DNA of 64,000 nt from positions 3,594,501 through 3,658,500 of the forward strand of contig JABELC010000004.1 in NCBI GenBank assembly GCA_028455995.1, in the 5' to 3' direction. Source of the stretch: Scleromitrula shiraiana. Taxonomy: Eukaryota; Ascomycota; Leotiomycetes; Helotiales; Sclerotiniaceae. The translations under genes and the position numbers were made by a program. Within the stretch, counting starts at the first letter, position 1. Every line of letters starts with the position of its first letter. Shown piece after piece: positions 12,101 to 21,624 of the stretch. Below the pieces are notes generated by a model that worked only from the letters and a program-made list of their open reading frames with translations, ran no database searches and was not told where the DNA came from.

Positions 12101-12989
12101 TCACACCCGTTCAGTTCTAAAACCCTTTTTCTCAGAGGATATCCGAGTATCTTTCTCTTCATTTTCGGGCTCTCCCGGAGCTACACCACCCAGTATATTC
12201 CCACTAACATCATCATCCGGCATAAACGGCATCTTCATATCGAAAATGTTGTTAACAGCCGTATACTGATGATAACCCAATCTTGCCAACGGTGCCGCTT
12301 TCAACACGTCAAATAGCTATTGACATAATCAGCTGACAAGATGCAGCTCAAGAATGAGCGTAAATAAAGTAAAAATTACATACCCCATCAGGCATAATAT
12401 ATTCCCCCTTGATATGAATGCCCACCACTCTCCCAATCACGATATCCGAATGGCCCACTAGCGAATTGCCCGCAATTCGAATAATTGAATGCACTTTACA
12501 TTCAAACTGAACAGGGGATTCGGCTACACGAGGGGGTCTCACCACTCTACTTGGAATCTTACTGACACCCGAAATTGGGAATTCGTCGTCCCAGGATTCA
12601 AGAGCACTTGCATTGACATTTTCACGAAGTTCGTATCTGATTGAGGTAAAATTAGGCCAAGCGAGTTACGATGGGAGGAGACATGTTCAAATACAGATAA
12701 CATACGTAGCCATGTTCCAAACAAACTCGCCAGTATCCTTAGCATTATTCACAGTATCCTTACTATCACGTTTATAGACAGATTGATGACCGATAAACAT
12801 GATGGTAGGTGGATCGAAGGAGACGTTATTGAATTGGGAAAAGGGGGCGAGGTTATCTTGGCCGGTTTTACTGGTTGTGCTGATCCAGCCGATTGGGCGG
12901 GGGATGACGAAGGATTTGAATGGGTCGTGAGGAAGTCCGGATGTTTCACCTAGTGGCGGTTGGTAGAATATGTCTTTTTGGGATGTCAT
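12101..12989 (-). CDS. Flavin reductase-like, FMN-binding split-barrel protein
   Basis: Three exons (12706-12989, 12384-12636, 12101-12316) with 69- and 67-bp introns, both donors GTATGT, give 250 residues. The N-terminal half has the flavin-reductase-like signature: FVIPRPIGWISTTSKTGQDN, then NLAPFSQFNNVSFDPPTIMF and the EFVWNMAT segment. The middle (GHSDIVIGRVVGIHI) is the usual strand after the CKV.S.I.I region. The C-terminus contains the FDVLKAAPLARLGYHQYTAV motif common in fungal members. The family binds FMN and often supplies or uses reduced flavin in oxidoreductions; the substrate cannot be told. No signal peptide, so cytosolic. It lies on the same strand as, and 0.5 kb downstream of, the FAD-oxidase gene. 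Confidence 0.9.
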
Positions 12990-13516
12990 GGCTTTAGGAT
13001 TTTGCAGTGGTGTTGGGATGCTGTTTGTTCCACAAAGTGAAGATTAGGATGATAGATTGAGATTCGAATGATATGAGTATTGAGGAGATCAAAATTGAAC
13101 ACTTTCGCAAGTTCTCTTATATTTCAGGAAAACGACTTTCACTTTAAAGTAGTCATTTGAATGTATCAATTTCGCATTAATTTAGAACTCTAGGTACCTA
13201 TTTAGGTAAGTGCTTCGCAAGCCTCGGATAAGATTCAGCATGCATGGAAGTGGATGATAATACCATCCATATTCTCATTCCCTGAAATGCATATTCTAAA
13301 ATCCACTGTAAAATGTGGTCTGGATCATCTGCCGGTCAGTATGTCATCACCTGTAACATGAATTTGAAGAGTAATCATCGATGTAACATTCCACCGCATA
13401 CATATTAGCAGCCGAGGCTGATTACTGAATATCGTGGCTGCAAGAAAAAGTAATCATTAATCTTTTTATAAACTTCAATTTCTTGAAATGCAAAGAAATA
13501 AACAGATTCTCTGATA
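12990..13516. other. Intergenic between two flavoprotein genes
   Basis: 527 bp containing the promoter of the flavin-reductase-like gene and the 3' flank of the BBE-like gene by position. No TATA element, repeat or further frame stands out. Confidence 0.5.
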
Positions 13517-15297
13517 TTAATTCTCCGTCGGTATCTTGAATCCTCCAGAAAATAGAGTTTGAAAAACGCCTTTCGGATCATACCGTCTGCTAGCATTTCT
13601 CATAAATTCAACATTTTCGGCCCCATATCCCATCACTACCTGCTGAGTTCGCGCTGCATAATTCAGATATGAGTAGCTATTATATAACCCAAGATTATTT
13701 GATATGTAATCAACTTTAAAGAAATACTCTTCAACTGCCTTTGCGATGGTTTCGTCATTGGCAGGATCGTGCCAGAAAACCGTGACTAACCATACTAGCA
13801 ATTTGTTAGTCTGGGTTCAAAGTCCAAATAAAGAACTAACAAATCAATGGCCCATCATTCACATGCAATCCTAGCACGTTTCCCCCATTTTTACCACCCC
13901 ATTGGGTCAAAACCGATGGGAATGGCTCCGCGATGATACTCCAACTCACATCCTCGGCGAGTAATGGTATTGTTTGTGAGACAGTTTCATTGTGAAGTTC
14001 AAAAATCTTGGCGATAAGGATTGGGGAGCTCAGATAAGTTTTTGTGAAGTAGAAGTTTCTATGAATGTCTGAATTAGATTGTGTAGAAGGATGGGAATTT
14101 ATTTCGTACCGAGTCGCTCCGTTCGGTCCGTCCGAATCACTATTTGTATCCGCGAAATCACTCAAGTTGGAAAGCCTTAGTGTATTCTGAAGTTGAGTCT
14201 CGGGCTCAAAATTGATGAATGGAGCTAGGGTGGATGGATATCCTTGTTCTTGCGTATATTGCAGGTTGCTGATGAAAACCCACCCACTGGAACTGTATAC
14301 ATAACTGAAGATCAAAGAAGAATTTTCGTCAAATGAGGGGTCGCTTGCGAAAGTATGTAGGGCTCCCGCAAAAAATTCTAATCCTCTGGAACTATAAGGC
14401 ACGATAATTTCTCCTCCCCAAAACTTTCCTTGTGAAAGTGCTAGTAAATCGATGCGGGTAACAATTCCAAAATTGTTAGAGCCGCCTTTGAGAGCTCGCC
14501 AAAGTTCGGGATTTGATGTTGCATTGGCATTAACAATTTCCCCAGAAGCTAAAATTATCTATATTTTTGCTTTAGTAAACTTGAATTCGAGGAACACAAG
14601 AGCCATTCGTACTTGGTAATTTACAACGTTGTCACACACAAATCCTACTCGGGTGGAGAAGAAAGAGATTCCGCCTGTATTGCCCATCAGCCTCTGATCC
14701 ATACTGTCGGTATTTGTCTCAATATTATACTTACCACCCAAAGTTAGTCCTCCCACCCCAACACCCCCCCACCTTCCTCCAGGAACAGCAATTCCCTTGG
14801 CATCAAGCAGGGAGTAAACTTCTCCCCATTTCATTCCAACACCTATCCTTACAATCGATTCACCGTGGTCACTATCCAATATCTCTCGTTTGTTGAATCC
14901 AGCCAAATCAATACTTACACCATCTTCAATATTTGCTATGCCACCCCATATTCCATGACCACCGCTTTTGATCGCGAATTGACAATTATTTCGAGATAAT
15001 ATTTGTAATGCAACCCCGATCTCTGGGGTGGAAATCGGAGAAAAAAAACAAGATGGATGAATGGAGACTTCCTGCGCTGTGTAATATGAATATAGAGTGG
15101 AGTTGTAGTTGGTACCGTTTGAAAATGATGCCATCGATGAAAACCTCGCGAAAAGTTCATCGCACTGAAAAATTTAGTTTTGAAAACAGTTGGGGTCGGA
15201 GGGAACTTACACAAATTTTGATACTGCATGATGCGCCTCCAACCTGCAGAATCAACAGTATAATTGTGAGTAAAAGAATCATGATATACAAGTTCAT
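13517..15297 (-). CDS. Secreted BBE-like FAD-linked oxidoreductase
   Basis: Six exons assembled by frame: 15211-15297, 14735-15164, 14613-14674, 14110-14558, 13841-14058 and 13517-13794; 507 residues. The intron at 14059-14109 is 51 bp and in frame, so it is the least certain; the one at 13795-13840 uses a GTTAGT donor. The N-terminus (MNLYIMILLLTIILLI) is a signal peptide. The PCMH FAD-binding domain follows: SGGHGIWGG, whose His99 is the usual covalent-flavin histidine, then VPGGRWGGVGVGG, GGISFF and GGSNNFGIVT. The C-terminal exon carries the berberine-bridge-enzyme region, ending RYDPKGVFQTLFSGGFK. These secreted enzymes oxidise sugars, oligosaccharides or alkaloid-like compounds with O2, releasing H2O2. 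The specific substrate is unknown. Confidence 0.92.
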
Positions 15298-15653
15298 GGG
15301 ATTGCTATTCAAAAGGTTCATTCGATGTATTGATACACAGTTTCAAAGTACTTAGCATCAGTATCGTCTTTCCACCCTCAGAACCTCGCCATAGATTGGT
15401 TATGTACGCTGACATGACTGTGCATGAATTTCAAGGATACTCGACGTAACCTTACAACAATCACGATAGGAATCTGTGTGATTATGAGCTGAAAACGGGA
15501 GATGGAAAAAATATGGAGTGGAAAGCAGTGTCAAAACCTGATACTATGAAAATTAATTCTAACACATGGAATAAGTTGGTGCATGCCTTGAGATCTGAAT
15601 ATTCTGCCACCCAAATTCCTCATGATATGATAAACACATAGCAGCATCCGGCT
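15298..15653. other. Intergenic, FAD-oxidase promoter
   Basis: 356 bp upstream of the BBE-like gene on the minus strand. No recognisable element beyond its position as promoter. Confidence 0.5.
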
Positions 15654-16245
15654 TCAAACCAGTGTCGTACCCCATCTCACACTAACCATCTTTTCTTGAT
15701 CAGATTTTTCGAGTTCAAGTTTCCAGCAAGTGTTGATATTTTCCTGTTCTACAATTGCCATTGCAAATGCATCTTTCATCAGCGGTTGGAAGTAATCCAA
15801 ATGTGAGATATTAGGCTTAGGACCCGGATTGCTGAAATCACTGAGGTTGATTAATCTCAAGCTTGGATTCTGAAGAAGAAACTGAAGGAACAAGTTTCGT
15901 TCTGTCAGTCTTCACATAAGTTGTCACTTCGTGTTGACGCTCCTCAAACTCAAATCTCATCTCCTGCAAAGCTGGGAGATTCCCTCCAATCCACCAACGT
16001 ATTTTCGAAAAATATCTGAATTGTTGCAATTTGAGATGCACAAGCGGCTCAACTCGGTATGGGAAGAGATCTGAGCTTATATAATGCTGGCTCATGATGA
16101 GAATTCAACATGGTCCAACTATAGTCAGAGATGATGGAGCGACCCCTTGGCACAAGATCTGGATACATCGACTCACCTATCGTCCTCCAGAACAAGAGTA
16201 GCATTTTTGTATCTTCCATGATAAAGCCTGGTTTGTGTCGCCGTT
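15654..16245 (-). pseudogene. Broken F-box/LRR-like protein fragment
   Basis: Three stretches in different frames read as one decayed protein. A putative exon near 16170-16245 (LYHGRYKNATLVLEDD) ends in GTGAGT. After a likely intron comes LYKLRSLPIP, which then needs a frame change to enter RVEPLVHLKLQQFRYFSKIR and WWIGGNLPALQEMRFEFEE. A second frame change is needed near 15905 to reach FLQFLLQNPSLRLINLSDF and the end at 15654. The leucine-rich LRxLxL pattern and the WWIGGNLPALQEM style resemble the C-terminal parts of fungal F-box-associated proteins; no F-box itself is seen. Two frameshifts over ~600 bases argue for a pseudogene. A wrong intron model is the alternative. Confidence 0.45.
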
Positions 16246-17184
16246 GCTATTTTTGAGTTATCAAGATTGATAGAATAGGTTTCCTTTCACAGTTAGAACA
16301 GTATTTAAAGATAACTTAGAAGTTATGCAAATTTCCTCTTGTGCCTACATAATAGTCTCGGCGGGCACAAGTACAAGCGCATGCGGAACCCGTTTGATAA
16401 TTTTTCTTTTCCGTACTCCTGAAAGTTCCATCTCAATCCAATCAACTGGGTCTTGCAAGATAGATTATGTTCTTCAAAGTTCTGGTAAACCGCCCTACTA
16501 GCTACAGCAGTCCGGAAGATCTGTTGTTTAACCAGATTAACCCTGATACTTTTTAATTAGTAACACTATCGACTTTTAGAATCACGAGATATAGCAACTT
16601 CTCACTGTGCGTTAGATAATGTGGCATACCTTTTTCGGTGAGTCACACAAAGAGTTTTCCACAATATCGAAAATTTGGGTTATGACAGAACACGAAGGAC
16701 GGATCATGAAATCTCGCCGATTTCATACGAACCAAAGTTTGGTGGCACCAGACTTCTTAGAACTTCGATGATAGAACATATCTTCTATTTCGAATCTTGA
16801 GGTCGAAATGTTCTCCTTGAACCCCGCATTGATAAGGTTCATGGCTACAAACGGGCCGTTATAGCATACCCTTGCGCCCCACAGCAACACCAAACCTTGA
16901 TTTCGATAACATACAGGGGTAACACAAACCTCTAACGAATTTTGATCTCTACAGTACTACAATACTACATATCTACAATCTACAATACATCGGGGCACAA
17001 GATCTAACTAGGGTTTTGAATGGAGGGATACGTCAGTTCAATTCAAGAGAGACGAAGATAAAGAGTAAGTACAAGTATAAATAGTGGCAATATGACCCGA
17101 TAAAGAACAAGTATTCCACTCCTCAAATCGTTTTTATCTCTCAGTTTCTGATCTGCACACTTTCTACTCAAATTCCTCGTGAAA
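16246..17184. other. Intergenic upstream of the RNase gene
   Basis: No gene recognised between the broken F-box-like gene and the ribonuclease gene. The right end holds the TATA element and short leader of the ribonuclease gene. A run of short CTACAAT/CTACAGTA repeats lies around 16950-16990. Confidence 0.5.
17076..17083 (+). promoter_or_regulatory. TATA box of the RNase T1-family gene
   Basis: TATAAATA lies 109 bases upstream of the ATG at 17185. A start site ~30 bases downstream would leave a leader of ~75 bases, too short to contain a further signal-peptide exon. This supports the leaderless protein model. Confidence 0.55.
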
Positions 17185-17751
17185 ATGGCTACTATCTGTA
17201 AGATCTGACCCTCCCAACCCCTTCGACTCTACATCACTAACTACATCTTCTCCGTCCACAGATGATGAACCAACCGGCTGCAACTGTGATAACAAATCCA
17301 CCTATGGCCAATCTGCCATAAATGCAGCTTGTTCCCAAGCTCTTCTTCTCGCATCCGAAAAGAAAACAGTGGGGAATGATAAATATCCCCACGTTTACAA
17401 TGGTGTGTTATGTTCTCTGCCTCTCCCATTTCCTCTCCCTTAGCTCCCAAATTGACACTCCCCACAGATTACGAAGATTTCACCTTCCTCCCCACGGCCC
17501 AAAAACCCTACCTAGAGTTTCCGATCCTTTCCAATGGCGCCATATTCAATGGAGATACATCCCCTGGCGCAGATAGGATTATAATTGGTAGTATTGCGAC
17601 GGATTACCAGAGTGCGATTTTTTGTGCTACCATTACTCATAATGGGAGTAAAGAGAAGAATGGTTTTACTGAGTGTGTGAATACCGGAGTGGAAAAAGCT
17701 ACCAATAAGGCGCCGGAGGAGAGAAAGTTGTTGGAGAGGATCGATCTATAG
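17185..17751 (+). CDS. Guanyl-specific ribonuclease (N1/T1 family), apparently leaderless
   Basis: Exons 17185-17197, 17262-17402 and 17468-17751 (introns 64 and 65 bp) give 145 residues. The fold is that of RNase T1/F1: KYPHVYNDYEDF, YLEFPI, SPGADRIIIG and ATITHNG occur in family order. The catalytic set is present as Tyr46, His48, Glu68, Arg88 and His109, with Phe102 just upstream of the last. The guanine-binding YNNYE of RNase T1 is YNDYE here, one substitution in the recognition loop. Five cysteines are present (11, 13, 28, 104, 121). Family members are secreted and cleave RNA after G, but this one begins MATIYDEPTGCNC with no signal peptide. A C-terminal basic extension of ~25 residues follows the usual end. 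It could be cytosolic, unconventionally secreted, or mis-started. A Tc1/mariner element begins 58 bp after its stop. Confidence 0.85.
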
Positions 17752-17807
17752 ATTGAACTCGGTTGGGTCTCGCTTTATACTTATAAATGGCACAATTCTC
17801 CTGAAAT

Positions 17808-17809
17808 TA
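17808..17809. repeat. TA target-site duplication, left copy
   Basis: TA immediately outside the left inverted repeat; its partner TA is at 19807-19808. TA duplication is the hallmark of Tc1/mariner/pogo insertion. Confidence 0.8.
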
Positions 17810-17841
17810 CTCGGTTAAATTAAAATTGAAGCACGCGCAAA
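17810..17841 (+). repeat. Left terminal inverted repeat of the Tc1/mariner element
   Basis: Begins CTCGGTTAAATTAAAATTGA and is identical over 32 bp to the complement of 19775-19806. A partly conserved extension (…CCTCAAAA) continues inward. The repeats escaped RIP better than the interior or mutated symmetrically. Confidence 0.88.
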
Positions 17842-19105
17842 ATAAGCGAATCGCCTCAAAACTCCCCAAACGCATCTTTTTACCTTTGCGCCGACCTTAA
17901 TAACTCCATCAATTCTAAATTATATTTAATAAAGAATAGTTTGTAAGAACTGCAAGAATGGAATTTGTAAACCACAAAAACTTGAGTCTACGCGAATAAA
18001 GACTTTATTAGAGAAAATCTACAAGTTTTTAGTTATTCGATACTTTAAAGCAATTCATAGGGAGATCGCTTATATGTTAGATTCAAAGAGAAATATAGTT
18101 ATTAAACATTTGTAGGAGGTAAACGATCGAGCAAAAAGATATTGTAAACTTTTATTCGATATTAAAAACGTTTAAAAAACCCTTAAAAAAAGGGGTTGAA
18201 AAGTCATATTTGACGAGGGTCAAAAGCAAGAAATTGTCAAAATATGCATCTATAATTACAAATCTCGTTTTAAAGAAATTAATCAATAAATTTTCAAGTT
18301 TGAATTGCTTATATCCCATAATAAATTTCTTTAAATTATATATAATTATAAGAAATCCTTCACTTTTAATATCGAAAAACCCAAATTGAACCCATTTATA
18401 TATCAAAAACGTGTATAATTTACACATTATTTTTTGAATATCGATATAAAATTCTATATATTTATAGATTAGGCTAATGAATGCTTTAAATATAATAAAA
18501 GGTATTGTTGATATGATCTAATTGAATATTTTTATCTTGATATTGTTCAATTTACTTCAAAATAAGTATATCAAAAAACGGAGTTTATAAACATGTTTAA
18601 ATAGGGAGAACCTTCCAGACTGTATAAAATCTTTAAAAAAAAGATGGAAAAAAAGAGAAAAAAGGCAGAAGATATAATGCAGAAATATAATGATTTATTT
18701 GAGCTAGATTTAAAGAAAGAATTTAAGGTTAAAAAGGCAAAAAAAAAGGTGAGATTTAACCTTTAAAACTTTTTAAAATCCTTATTTATTGGCTAGATCT
18801 GACTTTTTATTAAGCAGTTTATAAAGATGATAAAAAAGGGGGTAAAAACACATCATTTAAGATATTCAAACGCAATTATATAGTGTATAGAGATGATTGA
18901 TCTAAAAGAGGTATTGACTAATTCCGTGTATTAAAACTCTTTATTGCATCCTTTCTTGCTTTTTGGGTTCAAAAATTATAGCAAAAAGAAGATCGTTGAA
19001 CTCGAATATAGCATTATAATGATAAAATTAAGGTTATAATGAATAATGCGTTTGCATATATAAATAAATTTATTAAAAAATATATAAATCTATTTGATAT
19101 TATTC

Positions 19106-19180
19106 AAATAGCCTAGCCACCCCAATCTTTTGATTTAAATATAATAGAGTATATATAAGATTATATTAAAACTCAAATTA
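19106..19180 (+). other. DDE transposase motif remnant
   Basis: The frame at 19106-19180 reads QIA*PPQSFDLNIIEYI*DY IKTQI, split here by spaces. It corresponds to the WPPQSPDLNPIE-type signature that holds the last catalytic acidic residue of Tc1/mariner transposases. Both stops stand where the family has Trp. Confidence 0.8.
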
Positions 19181-19715
19181 AAAAAAAAAAAATGTTTTTA
19201 ACTATAAATAAAGAGATGATTTAAATCTAAAAAAAGAAATAGATTAAAATATCAATTTAATAGATCAATAAATGAATAAAAAATATAGAAAATCAATTCA
19301 AAAAAATAATAAAATATAATAAAGATAATTGTTTTAATAAATAGAGTATATATAATCTTAAACTTTAATTTCCCTGATATAATTAGTTTTCTCCCTTATT
19401 AGCCATTTTTTATATACTTTTGATATGATTATACCTTTAATATTGGAGTTATCTATTAATAAAATAAATATTATAGTATAATCATTTCTTTTAATCTAAC
19501 CTAAAAAGTTTTTATTCAAAACTATTATGATTCTAGTTTGTTATATAGTATCAAAGATCTAGTATTAGAATTCAATAACATCATCTATTTCAAAAAATAT
19601 AAAAATATTCATAAAATTATTAAAAAAATCTACTAAATGTTAATATTATAATATACAATTATATAATTTTATTAATATCAAAATTTAAATGTTTGAAATA
19701 TTATTAATTAAGTTA

Positions 19716-20588
19716 TTAATTTTTAAAAAAGTAGTAAAATGGGGTTGAAGCACAATTTTGAGGTTTTTCGATAATTTGCGCGTGCTTCAATTTTAATTTA
19801 ACCGAGTATTTCCCGATAATATTTGACGTTCTTTTATCCTGGGTCACGGGTTGCTTGGCACTCAACCCTTGCTCTTTCATTTGTGCATCCCCAATCTTTC
19901 TCGCATCATCATCGAAGAGATTCTCCACATCTTCAAATGGATCTCGCATAGTCTCCCCACTACCTCTACCAGCCCAATTCGAACTACTGTCACCAGTCAT
20001 GACCCTTTGTACTTCCATCCCAGGCCTAATTTTCCCTTTATATTTCCTTTTTCCATTCACTTCCTGGGTTTCTCTCATCGGATCGTTGCCAATTTCCCTC
20101 TCGTTATCAACCACGGTTCTTTTCCTATCCACTTCTTGCGTTTCCTCTGCCAGATTCTTGCTTCTTTCATCCTCATTTCCGCCTAAAGCATCTTGACTTT
20201 GACTCTTACTTTCCTCACGCTTCTTTATCCTTCTCTTCCTCCAGAAACAACATAACCCCACCACCGCCACCAATAATAATATCCCCAATATTACACCAAC
20301 ACATATTCCTGCGATGGCCTTGGTGCTCAAAGCGCCCGTTTTCGGCATCCGCGACATGGATGGAGTAGGGCTGAATGGGGAATGAGGTAATTACCCTATC
20401 GTTTCTGAGTTCTGATTTCCATCTCCATTTCTATTTCCACCGTCGTCTCCACCACCATGATTCCCTTCATTCCAATCTCGTAAAGTCGGCGGCATTTGTA
20501 TTTGGTATATAAATACTCGGTAGGTTGATATTGGTTCATAAATATGAAAATTTGCGTATTGATCACAGTTATGACAATGGACCGAAAT
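19716..20588 (-). pseudogene. Single-pass membrane protein gene interrupted by a transposon
   Basis: The open part from 20357 encodes MSRMPKTGALSTKAIAGI, then a ~22-residue membrane segment (ICVGVILGILLLVAVVGLCC), a stop-transfer CFWRKRRIKKR and a charged ~130-residue cytoplasmic tail. This layout is common in fungal surface proteins with an extracellular N-terminal part. The same frame continues upstream to 20588 and reads like coding sequence (ANFHIYEPISTYRVF, then a Gly/Asn/Asp-rich stretch), but one TAA at 20391-20393 interrupts it. Downstream, the frame passes the TA insertion site and runs into the transposon, adding 23-30 foreign residues. Either a shortened protein is made from the internal ATG, or the gene is dead. 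No specific function can be assigned. Confidence 0.6.
19775..19806 (-). repeat. Right terminal inverted repeat of the Tc1/mariner element
   Basis: Reverse complement of the left repeat, ending …AACCGAG directly before the TA at 19807-19808. Confidence 0.88.
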
Positions 20589-21624
20589 TTAGAAAATGCA
20601 GAATATGAAAATCTTTTATATCCATAGTTTATTCTGAAAAGAAAAATCCCATTCAAAACACAAGGACACGAATACAATGTCGTCACATCTCTGACACTTG
20701 CCAAGACATTCAGTTGTCATTCCAATTCAATGATCAGATGCTTTTGTTCGGATGGTATGTTTTAGTGGATATGTCCGTCTATTGCCATAAGATTGTCTTG
20801 CAAGACTAGACTCTCATCGCAAAACTAATCATCATGATTATCATTTTCTTATTACCTATCATCACATAACAATCGATACAAAAGTCAATTGGTGGAGGAG
20901 ATAGCTGTTCGTTTTTCGTTACTAGCTAGTCGACGCGAGAATGATGTTTCGAATTTCCAATTTTGAATCGTTTCGGAAGTTTGACGCGAGAGACTTCGTT
21001 CGAAGATTGTTAATACGATCAGAAAACTTTTTGATCTTTATCACTGTGATATCTGGAGGCATAGATGGTCATTGATATGAGTCCGTACCGATTCATATAT
21101 GTGTCGTCATATGATTCTATGGAACATGGGATCTGTAGCTATTGTTGTAGTTATATGATTGACCGGCTATTGGAAATGAGATCGTATGAAGTATATGATA
21201 TGAGGCTATAATAACTAATTTTGATAATCTCATCAGGTATTGCTTGTTTGTTCTTGGAGTATCCTGATCTCAGGATCAAAGAACTCGGGAGGGGATCGCA
21301 ATGGAGCAAGACGTTTCCTTACATTTAGTAGTTGGCTGTGGGTGTTTCCTCAATCATGAAGTTCCAAATTTTCAATCATAACCTGTTATTCTTCTCCCAT
21401 TGTTTTTTTTATTTGCTCACGATCACCTTCACAGTCTCAAAGCTAGGCGTTTGGGTATTTGTTGTTAATATAGCCCATGGAAAAATTCTAATACAACAAT
21501 CATCTAATAATTGCGGTTTATTCTATAAAGTTCGACATCTTACCTGTAATACCAGACGTGATGTCTAGAAAGCACAGAATTCCAGAAGCCTCTAACATAA
21601 CATAATCCAAAGCGCAACACGATA
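20589..21624. other. Intergenic, no gene recognised
   Basis: About 1 kb between the interrupted membrane-protein gene and the 3' end of the zincin-like gene. Upstream exons of the membrane-protein gene may lie in the left 200 bases but cannot be defined. No repeat or RNA gene is visible. Confidence 0.45.

Larger units (their letters stand above)
17810..19806 (+). mobile_element. Tc1/mariner-superfamily DNA transposon, RIP-degraded
   Basis: A 1997-bp AT-rich element bounded by terminal inverted repeats that match perfectly for 32 bp and imperfectly for ~20 more, flanked by TA duplications. The interior is about 80% A+T with no intact frame. Near 19100-19180 on the plus strand a DDE-transposase motif is still legible: PPQSFDLNIIEYI, with each of two tryptophan positions now TAG or TAA. 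Trp codons turned into stops and the overall AT drift are the mark of RIP. The element is non-autonomous now. Its left end lies just behind the ribonuclease gene and its right end lies in the stop codon of the membrane-protein gene. Confidence 0.9.

Noticed and set aside
12101..17751. Secondary-metabolite gene cluster
   Set aside because: No backbone synthase, P450, transporter or pathway regulator among the neighbours; two flavoproteins alone are insufficient.
19851..20196. Plus-strand open frames of 111 and 113 residues
   Set aside because: Antisense shadows of the charged cytoplasmic tail of the minus-strand membrane-protein gene.
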